Of a DNA stretch of 43,790 bases, positions 32,779-41,324 are shown in pieces. The stretch is from Verrucomicrobiota bacterium (GTDB taxonomy: Bacteria; Verrucomicrobiota; Verrucomicrobiia; Limisphaerales; JACPZS01), in the NCBI GenBank assembly GCA_016195385.1, contig JACPZS010000126.1:1-43790 (forward strand), given 5' to 3'. The first letter of the stretch is position 1. Every line of letters begins with the position of its first letter. The notes below the pieces were generated by a model that made no database searches, was not told where the DNA came from, and worked only from the letters and a program-made list of their open reading frames with translations. Made by a program: the position numbers and the translations under genes.

Positions 32779-34046
32779 TCGTGGCGCAGCGCTTCGACGG
32801 GTCTCAATCGGCCCGCGTTCCACGCCGGCAACACTCCCGCTAGTACGCAAATCACCAACGCGCTGCCGCAGATGAGCGCGATGTCGTGCGGAACGATGAG
32901 CGCGGGCAACTCGCTGAACCCATAAATCTCGGCGGGAAACAACTCGAACCCGGTGTAGTGGTTCATGAAGTGCAAAAACTCGTTGCGGTAGTGCAGCGCC
33001 AACATGCCCAGCCCGAAACCAGTGGCGACGCCGACGACACCGACAACGAGGCTCTGGCTGAGAAAGAGCCACATGACTTGGCCGCGCGACGCACCGAGTG
33101 CCTTGAGCATTCCGATCTCGCGCGTCTTCTGCACGACGAACGTGATTTGCGCGCTGGTGATGCCAAACGCCGCGACGATCATGATGAAGAACAGCAGGTA
33201 GAACATTACGTTTTTCTCCACGAGCAGCGCGCGGAGTATTTTGGAATTTTCCTGAATCCACGTCGTGACTTTGAACTCCGGGCCAAGCAATCGCACGAGC
33301 TGAAGTTTTACTTCATCGGCCTTGAACGGATCGTGGAGCATCACGAGCAGGCCGTGAACGGAATCCTTGAGGTCATACAAATCCTGCGCGTTGGCCAGCG
33401 AGCAGACGATCACCGTGGCGTTGTATTCGTAGTAGCCGACGTCGAAGATGCCTTTGATACGGTACTCGCTGCCGAGATACGCCTCCTCGTCTGGTTTGCC
33501 CTGATGCTTGCGCATCCGTTGCAGCTCGCCGACTGAATGGATGTTCACGACATCGCCGACGCTCAGTTCCAGCGTCTCGGCGAGATCGCGACCGACGAGC
33601 AGGCCGTTGCCTTTGAGATCAAACTTGCCGTCCAGAATGCTGTGCGGCAGCACGGTGACTTTTTCCTCCAGTTCGGGATCGACGCCGCGCACGTATGGCG
33701 CCCAAACGCGTCCGGTTCCGTCGGGCGCCTGCGTCTCCAGCAGCACCGGCCCGAGCACAACCGGCGCGACGCCTTTGACGAGCGGATTGGCCGCGACTCG
33801 CTTCATCACTTCGCCGTAGTTGCGGAACAAGTTCGCGCCCTGGGAAATTTTCAGATGCGAATTGAAGCCGAGAAGTTTCTCGCGCAATTGGCGGTCAAAG
33901 CCCGTCATCACGCTGATCACGATGATGAGCACGGCGACGCCAAGCGTGACGCCTACGATTGAAATCAACGTGATGACAGATACAAACGTCCGCTTGGGAC
34001 GCAAGTAACGCAGGGCAAGAAAAAGTTCAAACGGCAGCCGAGACAC
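32775..34046 (-). CDS. lolC: Lipoprotein-releasing ABC permease, LolC/E family
   Basis: A 423-residue permease with the LolC/E layout: one membrane helix near residues 22-48 (SVITLISIVGVTLGVAVLII), a large periplasmic domain (about 50-270), then three helices near 283-305, 325-355 and 378-410. The start LFLALRYLRPKRTFVSVIT is a family hallmark, as are REIGMLKALGASRGQVMWLF and the terminal AGRLRPVEALRHE. It extracts lipoproteins from the inner membrane together with LolD, encoded directly downstream with a four-base overlap. The presence of Lol and LpxD in the same window supports a diderm envelope. Confidence 0.93.
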   Translation of the reverse strand: MSRLPFELFLALRYLRPKRTFVSVITLISIVGVTLGVAVLIIVISVMTGFDRQLREKLLGFNSHLKISQGANLFRNYGEVMKRVAANPLVKGVAPVVLGPVLLETQAPDGTGRVWAPYVRGVDPELEEKVTVLPHSILDGKFDLKGNGLLVGRDLAETLELSVGDVVNIHSVGELQRMRKHQGKPDEEAYLGSEYRIKGIFDVGYYEYNATVIVCSLANAQDLYDLKDSVHGLLVMLHDPFKADEVKLQLVRLLGPEFKVTTWIQENSKILRALLVEKNVMFYLLFFIMIVAAFGITSAQITFVVQKTREIGMLKALGASRGQVMWLFLSQSLVVGVVGVATGFGLGMLALHYRNEFLHFMNHYTGFELFPAEIYGFSELPALIVPHDIALICGSALVICVLAGVLPAWNAGRLRPVEALRHE

Positions 34047-34186
34047 GCGCGCAGGCTAGTCAGGTGAACGGGGAGCGTCAATGAAGCCGTGATAACGTTG
34101 CATTTGCATCGCGAGATTGAAGTGGAAAAGAAAAGGCGCGGAACCTGTCCGCGCCCTGATGGAGCATTCAGTCGAAGCGGCACCTT

Positions 34187-35350
34187 TTATACGTTCAGCT
34201 TCGTCCATGCGGCGTTGCGTTTGGACGATTGGACAACCGCTTCGATGAACGCCATGCCGCGAACTCCGTCCTCAATTTTCGGGTAATCGTTAGCCGGATC
34301 GTCTTTGGCCAGCTTGCGCTTTTCGATTTTGGCGCGGATTGCGTTGGCGAAGTTTTTGTAAATGTTTGCGAAAGCTTCGAGGTAGCCTTCAGGATGCGCC
34401 GGCGGAACGCGCGTGGCGGCTTTCGCGGCCGTGCCGAGGTAACCGTTGGCGGTGCGATAAACCTGCATCGGCTGGTCGAGCCATTTAACGAGCATCGTGT
34501 TCGGCTCTTTCTGATGCCATTCAATGCCGCCGAGTTCGCCATACACGCGGATGTTGAGGCTGTTCTCCTCGCCAACGCTGATCTGCGAGCAGTGCAACAC
34601 GCCTTTGGCTCCCCCTTTGAAACGGAGCAGTACGTTGCCGTCGTCATCGAGTTTGCGGCCTTTGACGAAAGAAGTGATGTCCGCCGCGAGTTCCTCAATC
34701 TGCAAGCCGGAGATGTATTCGGCGAGGTTTTCGGCATGCGTGCCAATGTCACCCATGCTGCCCGCCGCGCCGCTGCGCTTGGGATCGGTGCGCCAGCCGG
34801 CTTGCTTCTGCCCGGATGCTTCGAGGCGCGTGGCGAGCCAGCCTTGCGGATACTCGACAACGACCTTGCGGATTTTTCCAAGCTTGCCGGTGGCGACCAT
34901 TTCGCGCGCCTGCTTCACCAACGGGTAGCCGGTGTAGTTGTGAGTGAGCCCATAGAGCAGGCCGGTTTTCTTCACCAGTTCCGCGAGTTTCTTCGCCTCG
35001 GCGAGATTGAAAGTGGCGGGCTTGTCGCTCAAAACGTGGAAGCCGTTTTCGAGCGCCATCTTCGCGGGCGGGAAGTGCATGTGGTTCGGCGTGACGATGG
35101 CGATGAAATCCATGCGCTCGCCGGCGGGCAATTGTGCTTCGGCTTTGATCATTTCCGTGAACGTGCCGTAGCACCGGTTCGCCGGAAGAAAGAGGTCGCC
35201 GCCACTCGCCTTCGAACGTTCGGGGTCCGACGAAAAAGCGCCGCACACGAGATCGATTTGTTGGTCCAACGCGGCCGCGATGCGATGCACCGCGCCGATG
35301 AACGCGCCTCGTCCGCCGCCGACCATGCCGTAACGAATTTTTCTGCTCAT
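34187..35350 (-). CDS. Gfo/Idh/MocA family oxidoreductase
   Basis: A 387-residue protein with an N-terminal Rossmann fold (RKIRYGMVGGGRGAFIGAVH), the VTPNHMHF segment and the DKPATFNLAEAKKLAELV motif that carries the conserved Lys-Pro pair. The C-terminal sheet domain includes KIRKVVVEYPQGW and GSMGDIGTHAENLAEYISG, where His is a usual active-site residue. The family oxidises or reduces sugars and sugar derivatives with NAD(P). The gene stands alone; its substrate cannot be told from the sequence. Confidence 0.9.
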   Translation of the reverse strand: MSRKIRYGMVGGGRGAFIGAVHRIAAALDQQIDLVCGAFSSDPERSKASGGDLFLPANRCYGTFTEMIKAEAQLPAGERMDFIAIVTPNHMHFPPAKMALENGFHVLSDKPATFNLAEAKKLAELVKKTGLLYGLTHNYTGYPLVKQAREMVATGKLGKIRKVVVEYPQGWLATRLEASGQKQAGWRTDPKRSGAAGSMGDIGTHAENLAEYISGLQIEELAADITSFVKGRKLDDDGNVLLRFKGGAKGVLHCSQISVGEENSLNIRVYGELGGIEWHQKEPNTMLVKWLDQPMQVYRTANGYLGTAAKAATRVPPAHPEGYLEAFANIYKNFANAIRAKIEKRKLAKDDPANDYPKIEDGVRGMAFIEAVVQSSKRNAAWTKLNV

Positions 35351-35514
35351 AGTTGTGTTGAATTAGATTTCGCGGACTCTATAGTGGCCGCCGCCGGGCA
35401 AGTCAACGAATGACTTGTCAGGCAAACGAGCCTTGGGCTGTCGCCTCCGTCTCGCAGCCGCGAGGTGCGTCGTCCGTCGGGGGATTTTTCCCAGTCCAGC
35501 GCCGGTAGTTTTGT

Positions 35515-35877
35515 ATGAACATTCATTTGTTGAAATCGAAAATCCATCGTGCCCAGGTCACCGCCGCCAACGTGAACTACGAAGGCAGCCTCACCATCGC
35601 CGAGGATTTTATGGAGAAAGTTGGGTTGCTGCCGTACGAGCGAATTCTGTGCGGCAACTTGAACAACGGCGCGCGGTTCGAGACCTATGCCATCACCGGC
35701 GAGCGCGGCTCGGGCAGCATCATCCTCAATGGCGCGGTGGCTCATCTCGGCAAAGTCGGCGACCGGATCACGATCATGAGCTACGCGGTCGTGGCCGCAG
35801 AGCAAGCGAAAAGTTGGAAACCACGCGTCATCGTGCTTGGCCAGAACAACGTCGTGGAGAATGCGCGGGGAATTTGA
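35515..35877 (+). CDS. panD: Aspartate 1-decarboxylase PanD
   Basis: A 120-residue pyruvoyl enzyme. The self-cleavage site Gly24-Ser25 lies in NYEGSLTI, with Lys9 in LKSKIHRA, Arg54 and Tyr58 (RFETY), and the ISILNG-like GSIILNGAVAH segment. It makes beta-alanine for pantothenate. Numbering of the active-site residues matches E. coli PanD. It is followed by lpxD after 66 bases. No panC is present and the PanB-like protein at 5615 lacks catalytic residues. Confidence 0.95.
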   Translation: MNIHLLKSKIHRAQVTAANVNYEGSLTIAEDFMEKVGLLPYERILCGNLNNGARFETYAITGERGSGSIILNGAVAHLGKVGDRITIMSYAVVAAEQAKSWKPRVIVLGQNNVVENARGI

Positions 35878-35943
35878 AAACGCGCGGGTACAAGTGTGTG
35901 CGGTCCGTTGCGGCTCTGACGTGAACCTTTGCTCCTAACTAGA

Positions 35944-36984
35944 ATGCCATTCACCGCTTTTGAAATTGCGACACAGCTTGGCGGAACTGTCCTTGGCGAC
36001 GGCGCGGTGTTGTTGACGGGCTTCGCGCCGGCCAGCAATGCGAAACCCGGCGATCTCACTTTCGCCGAGAGCGAATTTTATTTCACGCAAGCCGAACAAA
36101 GTGCCGCTACAGCGGTTCTAGTTGATGGCGAGTTTTCGTCGGACAAAAAGGTTTTGATTCGAGTCCCCAATGCGCGTGTCGGTTTCGCCAAAGTGCTCCC
36201 GTTGTTCTTCCCTGAACGGATCTTTCCGGCAGGCGTCCACGCGACGGCGGTCATCGACGGCTCGGCGGAGGTCGATGCGAGCGCGCACATCGGGCCGTGG
36301 TGCGTGATTGGCGCGCGGACAAAAATTGGCGCGCGAGTGGCTCTGCAGGGAGGCAATTGCATCGGAAACGACTGCGTTATCGGCGATGAAAGCAACGTCT
36401 TTCCGAACGCCACGCTTTATCCCCGCACGCAAATCGGCCAGCGTGTGCGCATCCACTCGGGCACGGTTATCGGCTCGGATGGTTTTGGCTACGTGCTGGA
36501 TCAAGGCGCGCATATGAAGGTGCCTCAAATCGGCAACGTGGTCATCCATGACGACGTGGAGATCGGCGCGAACGTGACGATCGACCGGGGGGCGCTTGGT
36601 TCAACCATCATCGGCAAGGGCACGAAGATCGACAATCTCGTGCAAATCGCGCACAATGTTGCAGTTGGCGAGCATTGTTTGATCGTCGCGCAGACCGGCA
36701 TCGCCGGCAGTACCAAACTCGGAGACCACGTCACGCTCGCGGGCCAGGCCGGGCTGGCGGGCCACATCCGGCTCGGCGACCGCGTGACGGTCGCAGCGCA
36801 GTCGGGAGTGATGCACGACATTCCCGTCGGCGAAAAATGGTTCGGCTATCCGGCCAAGCCAGATCGCAAAATGAAGCGGGAGTTGATCGCGATCGGACAG
36901 CTCCCGGAATTATTGCGCCGCGTCAGCGAACTGGAAAAACTTCTCGCCGCCAACAAGCCGTCGTCCCTGCTTCCAAAAAAATAA
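35944..36984 (+). CDS. lpxD: UDP-3-O-acylglucosamine N-acyltransferase LpxD
   Basis: A 346-residue left-handed beta-helix acyltransferase. The N-terminal uridine-binding domain includes [11 protein letters not shown] and [10 protein letters not shown]. Hexapeptide repeats run from about residue 100 to 290. The catalytic His237 lies in [14 protein letters not shown], matching E. coli His239. The C-terminal helix ends the protein. It adds the second acyl chain in lipid A synthesis in the cytoplasm. I chose ATG 35944 ([14 protein letters not shown]) over an upstream TTG at 35929. Confidence 0.95.
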   Translation: MPFTAFEIATQLGGTVLGDGAVLLTGFAPASNAKPGDLTFAESEFYFTQAEQSAATAVLVDGEFSSDKKVLIRVPNARVGFAKVLPLFFPERIFPAGVHATAVIDGSAEVDASAHIGPWCVIGARTKIGARVALQGGNCIGNDCVIGDESNVFPNATLYPRTQIGQRVRIHSGTVIGSDGFGYVLDQGAHMKVPQIGNVVIHDDVEIGANVTIDRGALGSTIIGKGTKIDNLVQIAHNVAVGEHCLIVAQTGIAGSTKLGDHVTLAGQAGLAGHIRLGDRVTVAAQSGVMHDIPVGEKWFGYPAKPDRKMKRELIAIGQLPELLRRVSELEKLLAANKPSSLLPKK

Positions 36985-37007
36985 TCGAGTGACGCGCTGT
37001 CGTGCGC

Positions 37008-37412
37008 TCACTTGCTGCGAGAGAGCAAAGAGGAAAGCATCGATTGGGATTCAAGCTGACGCTGCTGCACTTTGAGCTGGCCGAGGTTGCACTGCCAGGC
37101 GATGTAAATTTTGTGCCACTGATTTTCCAGACCACGCAACGCGCCTTCGCTGAGTTCGCTGAGATAGCGAATCGACGGCGCATTGCCGAGGAGTGAATGG
37201 ACATCGGTTTTTTTCGGTGCCACGCAATCAATGGCAGCGAAGATCAACTCCAATTCCTGCGTGATGAGACTCTTCAATTCGAGGAATTGCGTTTCGTCGT
37301 TCTGGTCGAACTGCCGGGCGCGTGCCGCGTTGAGGTAGCGGCTGAATTGTTTCCAGCACTCCGCGTAATTTTCCAGTTGGAGAACCAGGGCATCCAGTTT
37401 TTTGTTGCGCAT
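37008..37412 (-). CDS. Small helical protein, last gene of the response-regulator arm
   Basis: A 134-residue protein I do not recognise. It is predicted almost all helical (LDALVLQLENYAECWKQFSR, then ITQELELIFAAIDCV, then WHKIYIAWQCNLGQLKVQQR) and lacks a signal peptide. The size and heptad-like pattern recall chaperone or adaptor proteins such as FlgN or FliS, but no homology is visible. It starts 16 bases after the roadblock-like gene at 37429 and is probably co-transcribed with it and the response regulator. Confidence 0.65.
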   Translation of the reverse strand: MRNKKLDALVLQLENYAECWKQFSRYLNAARARQFDQNDETQFLELKSLITQELELIFAAIDCVAPKKTDVHSLLGNAPSIRYLSELSEGALRGLENQWHKIYIAWQCNLGQLKVQQRQLESQSMLSSLLSRSK

Positions 37413-37428
37413 AGATCAGTGGGGTTGA

Positions 37429-37731
37429 TCAGCTGGTGGGCGACAACGGACGGGTCGTAAGATAAACAATGGCTCCGCCCCGCATTTCTCTCGCCGTCAA
37501 CATCAGGGCGGAATAATCCACCATCAATTCCGTCAGCGGCAGGTTTTGCTGCTGGGCGGCTTGGAACGTGGACAGTACTCGCCTGGCGATCTCATGCACC
37601 TGCTTGAGCGGGAACGATTGGGGCAGGGTGGAAGCCACGATACGTCCGTCGCGATCCACCGTGAAACAGCCGTTGGCCAGCCGCACAAGCGCCGTATGAG
37701 CCGTTTTGGAAAAGAAACTTAACATATGCAT
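37429..37731 (-). CDS. Roadblock-like 100-residue protein
   Basis: A small soluble alpha/beta protein. The order GCFTVDRDGRIVASTLPQSF, a helix LKQVHEIARRVLSTFQAAQQ, LTELMVDYSALMLTAREMRG and the strand GGAIVYLTTRP is consistent with a roadblock/LC7 (profilin-like) fold. The assignment rests on that pattern and on the context of other roadblock proteins. It overlaps the end of the response regulator gene by 13 bases, so translation is coupled. A direct partner of the MglA-type GTPase encoded on the opposite arm is a reasonable guess. Confidence 0.65.
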   Translation of the reverse strand: MHMLSFFSKTAHTALVRLANGCFTVDRDGRIVASTLPQSFPLKQVHEIARRVLSTFQAAQQQNLPLTELMVDYSALMLTAREMRGGAIVYLTTRPLSPTS

Positions 37732-38801
37732 TCGGCGACAATTTCCTTCATCGTTTCGCGAATCTGTTCAGCGCCGATGTCCCGCCGAAAACCCACGCAG
37801 AAACAGCGTTCAGCCAGCGCGGCGAGGCCGACGTTCTGGTGTAGTCCGATTCCTTCGAGGTGACGGAGCTGGCCGGCTTGCAGAGATTCGCCGAGCTCCT
37901 GAAACGATTGAAGTGTCGCGCTGGCCCAGGCACCGAGCGGTTCCGGGTTCTGCGCGCTCCAGGAGTCAATTTTTTGCGGATTGTCCCCGCGCGAGAGGAG
38001 CACGAATTCGACGCCTTCGATTTTTGAAATCACGGCGACTTCGGATGATGCCGCACTGGGCTGGCCTTCCTGTCCGTTTGGGGCGTGGGTGAGATTTGGC
38101 TCGGCTGTGGCTTCGTCGAGCGCCTGGGCTGATTCGAGCAGCAAAGCTTGATTGGACTTGAAAATGGCGCGCTCGTGGCCGGGCTCCGCGCGCAGAGTTT
38201 CAAAGTTGCCGGTCTTCCACGAAAGAATTCTTTGAAAAGCAGATTCGCCTTGCAAGTCCCCCACGGCCGCGTCGATCACGTCACCGTCCTGAAACCAAAT
38301 TTTTCCTTCCTGCAAGCCATTCGCAACCTTGAGCACCGAACAGCTTTGCGACAGACACTCCAATTGGATGATGTCCACGAGGCTTTTGCTTTGGATGCCG
38401 CGAAAGACACCGCTGGTTTCCTGGCCGATGAGGGATTCGAGACAATCGATGAACAGATCGATCTCCTGCGCCGTGCGCGGTTTCTCAAAGTAAATGTCCA
38501 CGCCGATGGCGTACGCGCGCGCGCGGAATTGCTCGTCCGGCACGGCCGTCAAAATCGCGGTGCGCAACTGGGGGAATTTTCGGCGCACAATCGACAGGAC
38601 TTGCAGCCCGTCCATCTTCGGCATGCTCAAATCCGAAACGAGCAAATTGAACTCCTCGGATTCCAGCAGCGCAATCGCGCGCGGGCCGGAAGTCGCGGTG
38701 AAGATCTCGGGTTTGCTCGGCAATCGCGCGACGACCTCGCGAAACACTTCAAGGACGCTCGCATCGTCATCCAACAACAGGATTTTTGGGCGCGCTGACA
38801 T
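37719..38801 (-). CDS. Response regulator: receiver-PATAN (DUF4388)-roadblock-like
   Basis: A 360-residue protein in three parts. The receiver domain (1-125) has the acidic pair in LLLDDDAS, the phospho-acceptor Asp in LLVSDLSMPKMDGLQV (about residue 57), the Thr/Ser position in AILTAVPDE and the Lys in YFEKPRT. A PATAN/DUF4388 domain follows (about 130-230) with SGVFRGIQSKSLVDIIQLEC, GKIWFQDGDVIDAAVGDLQG and AFQRILSWKTGNFE. The C-terminal part (about 255-360) with VISKIEGVEFVLLSRGD looks like a roadblock domain. PATAN-containing response regulators are found with gliding and pilus systems. It heads a three-gene unit on the minus strand, facing the Mgl operon. The sensor kinase is not in the window. 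Confidence 0.85.
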   Translation of the reverse strand: MSARPKILLLDDDASVLEVFREVVARLPSKPEIFTATSGPRAIALLESEEFNLLVSDLSMPKMDGLQVLSIVRRKFPQLRTAILTAVPDEQFRARAYAIGVDIYFEKPRTAQEIDLFIDCLESLIGQETSGVFRGIQSKSLVDIIQLECLSQSCSVLKVANGLQEGKIWFQDGDVIDAAVGDLQGESAFQRILSWKTGNFETLRAEPGHERAIFKSNQALLLESAQALDEATAEPNLTHAPNGQEGQPSAASSEVAVISKIEGVEFVLLSRGDNPQKIDSWSAQNPEPLGAWASATLQSFQELGESLQAGQLRHLEGIGLHQNVGLAALAERCFCVGFRRDIGAEQIRETMKEIVAECIC

Positions 38802-38865
38802 GGGTTTCGTATTACGACTGCTGACCGTTCATGTAGTTCTGCACTTGGGAATATCGCCACGCCAG

Positions 38866-38905
38866 CGGCGAAACTTTAGCTGGCTGGCGCTAAAGTTTTC
38901 CGCCG
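38866..38905. promoter_or_regulatory. Strong inverted repeat between the two divergent Mgl-locus arms
   Basis: AAACTTTAGC (38871-38880) and GCTAAAGTTT (38889-38898) are perfect 10-base complements across an eight-base spacer. Outer arms CGGCG (38866-38870) and CGCCG (38901-38905) extend the pairing after two unpaired bases. It sits 64 bases from the response-regulator start and 58 from the Mgl-arm start, the middle of a 162-base divergent region, which fits an operator shared by both arms. A dispersed palindromic element is the alternative. Confidence 0.55.
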
Positions 38906-38963
38906 GTTTCGACGATAACCCAAAAGCTTCGGGGCCAGCGCGTACGAAAGAGTCCAAACGAAA

Positions 38964-40697
38964 ATGTTCTCCAAACTAAAGAACTTCTTCAGCAAAATCG
39001 GCGGCACAGAAACGCCGCCCGCGTCGATTGAAGTTGCCGACGCGAGTTCGGTGGCGACGACCTCCACCACCAATCATCCTCAAGTTCTTCCCGCCGCCCA
39101 CCGGCCGGCGCGCCCAACCGCCCCCGTGCTGGCGGCTCCCGTCGGCGGCGGCGAAGCCGTGCCGATTACTTGGGAATCGATCCTGACTCGTTTGCCGGAG
39201 CAATTGAAACTGCACGTGAGCAATCCCGACCGCGCTAGAGGGACCATCGCCGTGCCGGCTCAACGCATTAACGAGCAATTGCGCAATGGCGCGATTCGGA
39301 TTCCTTTCGGCGAACTGCGCCGCGCGGCGCCACCGGGAATGTTCGCGCCCTCGAATGCCGCTGACATGACGCTGATTGAATTGCCGATGAAGGAAATTCT
39401 TTCACGCCTGCAGCCGGCATATTGGGCGCGCCGCCCCAACCAGAAACGAATTACCGTGCCCGATGATGTGCTGCCGATCTTCGGACCGGATGGCAAGGCG
39501 GCCGCAAAGTTGAGCGAACGCAGCCACAGTCTTGCTTCCGCAGCTCCCGCCGTGCCGGGAACGCCAGCCGCTCCGGCGAACCTGATTCCCGCGCCTGCCA
39601 GTGGAGCCGGGCACACGACGCGGTTCACGAAAGCCGCGACGTCCGCTCCGGCAAAGCCATCCCACGCCGGTCACACCACAAGTTTTTTCAAACCGACGAC
39701 TTCCGCTTCGCCGGTGACGACCAGCGCCTCAGCGACGACACCTTCCAGTTCGTCGGGGCACACCACGCGATTTTTCCGGGCGGATCAACTGGCTGCCGCC
39801 AAAACCGCCGCCAGTCCCACCGAACACAAGCCTGTGCCCGCTGGCGACGCACTCGAAATCAAACTCCAATTGCTCGCGGCTGATTGGCCGGAACCGGTTG
39901 GCCAGGAGATCGTGCAGGATGGACTCGGACAAACACAGGTGCATTTGCCTTTCGCCGAAATTGAGAGTGGATTGAAGCGCGGGAAAATTTTGGTTTCGTG
40001 GAAACAAATCCGCTCGTGGATCGCTGCGCCATTGCCGCTCGGCCCTTCACCGTTGGATGACATTCCGCTGGAGCTTCCGCTCAATGTCGTGGTGCCGCTC
40101 TTCCTGGCACAGAAAAATCACGCTCGCGAACGCAAGAGTGTTGCGGTGGCGGAAAACATTCCCGACATTTTCAGCGGCGGGTCGGCAACTGCGCCCGGCA
40201 CATCCGAACCAAACGGCCAGGCCAGTGGTGCTTCGTTGGCGGCCGCCGATCCCAACCACACCGCGCCAGCCACAGCGCCCGCAGCCAACGAAACCAAACC
40301 AACTGGCGCCGCCGGCTTGAGCCAGATTTTTGAGCTTCCGGACAAGCGTAATTGGACGCCCGTCGAAGTCGTGCAGCGCACGAGTTCGCTCCCCGGCGTG
40401 GCGGGCGCGGTAATCGCGCTGCAGGATGGCTTGCTCGTCGCCGGCGAATTGCCTAACGGGATGAGCGCGGAAACCGTCGCGGCCTTTCTCGCGCCGATGT
40501 TCTCCAAGTTGACCCAGTATGCCAAAGAGATGTCGCTCGGGGAACTGAGCCAGTTGGAAATCGTCGCCGGACAACTGCCACTGCGCATTTTCAAAGCCGG
40601 CAAAATTTACTTCGGCGTTCTCGGCCGGGCCGGGCATCAACTGCCCTTGGCGAAGCTATCCGCCATCGCCACCGAGTTCGGACGCAACCTCAAATAA
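38964..40697 (+). CDS. Duplicated-domain protein with C-terminal roadblock domain
   Basis: A 577-residue cytoplasmic protein. It starts MFSKLKNFFSKIGG (possibly an amphipathic membrane-binding helix). Residues about 67-176 and 295-400 are two copies of one unknown domain, aligned over pairs such as INEQLRNGAIRIPFGELRR with IESGLKRGKILVSWKQIRS and IELPMKEILSRL with LELPLNVVVPLF. The linker between them is rich in Pro, Ala, Ser and Thr and contains three GHTT motifs (GHTTRFTK, GHTTSFFK, GHTTRFFR). Residues about 450-577 look like a roadblock/LC7 domain (VEVVQRTSSLPGVAGAVIAL and onwards). It is followed by mglA eight bases later. A scaffold or effector of the GTPase is the likely role. Confidence 0.8.
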   Translation: MFSKLKNFFSKIGGTETPPASIEVADASSVATTSTTNHPQVLPAAHRPARPTAPVLAAPVGGGEAVPITWESILTRLPEQLKLHVSNPDRARGTIAVPAQRINEQLRNGAIRIPFGELRRAAPPGMFAPSNAADMTLIELPMKEILSRLQPAYWARRPNQKRITVPDDVLPIFGPDGKAAAKLSERSHSLASAAPAVPGTPAAPANLIPAPASGAGHTTRFTKAATSAPAKPSHAGHTTSFFKPTTSASPVTTSASATTPSSSSGHTTRFFRADQLAAAKTAASPTEHKPVPAGDALEIKLQLLAADWPEPVGQEIVQDGLGQTQVHLPFAEIESGLKRGKILVSWKQIRSWIAAPLPLGPSPLDDIPLELPLNVVVPLFLAQKNHARERKSVAVAENIPDIFSGGSATAPGTSEPNGQASGASLAAADPNHTAPATAPAANETKPTGAAGLSQIFELPDKRNWTPVEVVQRTSSLPGVAGAVIALQDGLLVAGELPNGMSAETVAAFLAPMFSKLTQYAKEMSLGELSQLEIVAGQLPLRIFKAGKIYFGVLGRAGHQLPLAKLSAIATEFGRNLK

Positions 40698-40705
40698 CCA
40701 GACGT

Positions 40706-41323
40706 ATGGCCATCATCAATCAAGCCACCAAAGAACTGCAGATTAAAATCGTTTATTACGGACCGGCGTTGTGTGGCAAAACCACCAACCTCGTACAGGT
40801 CCATTCCAACGTGCAAACGAACACCCCCGAAGGCAAAGGCAAACTCGTCTCGCTCGCGACGAGTTCAGACCGAACGTTGTTCTTCGACTTCCTGCCCATC
40901 GAGGCGATGGCGATCAAGGGATTCAAAACCAAGTTCCAACTTTACACCGTGCCCGGGCAGGTGATTTACAACACGACACGCCAGCTCGTGCTGCGCGGCG
41001 TGGATGGCATCGTCTTCGTCGCGGATTCGCAATACGACAAGATGGCGGAAAACGTCGAAAGCTTCGGCAACCTGGAAGACAACCTCAAAAGCTTGAAGCT
41101 GAACCTTGCGGACATCCCGTACGTGCTCCAATACAACAAACGGGACGTGGCCGACGCCGCGCCGATGGATTATTTGGAATACCTGCTCAACAACCGCGAA
41201 GTCCAAGTGCCGTCGTTTGGCGCGTGCGCCCACAAATGCGATGGCGTGTTCGAGACGCTCAACATGATCACGCGGCTTCTGTTGCACAAATACATCAACG
41301 AAAGCGGACGGAAAGTCGCATAA
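40706..41323 (+). CDS. mglA: MglA-type small GTPase
   Basis: A 205-residue Ras-like GTPase of the MglA family. The P-loop GPALCGKTTN is at 19-28, followed by SDRTLFFDFLP with the Arg56 finger equivalent to Myxococcus Arg53, the VPGQ motif with Gln85, VDGIVFVADSQ (99-109) and the NKRD base motif (144-147). Position 21 is Ala where Myxococcus MglA has Gly21 (the Ras Gly12 position). In Myxococcus, GTP-bound MglA sets the leading pole and drives gliding and pilus motility; MglB is its GAP. Here roadblock proteins lie immediately on both sides, one nucleotide separating the mglB-like gene. Confidence 0.93.
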   Translation: MAIINQATKELQIKIVYYGPALCGKTTNLVQVHSNVQTNTPEGKGKLVSLATSSDRTLFFDFLPIEAMAIKGFKTKFQLYTVPGQVIYNTTRQLVLRGVDGIVFVADSQYDKMAENVESFGNLEDNLKSLKLNLADIPYVLQYNKRDVADAAPMDYLEYLLNNREVQVPSFGACAHKCDGVFETLNMITRLLLHKYINESGRKVA

Positions 41324-41324
41324 T

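Noticed and set aside
32038-33261. A longer lolD reading starting at 33261 (407 residues)
   Set aside because: The extra N-terminal part is the shadow of the LolC/E permease; family homology and the ATGA overlap support the start at 32778.
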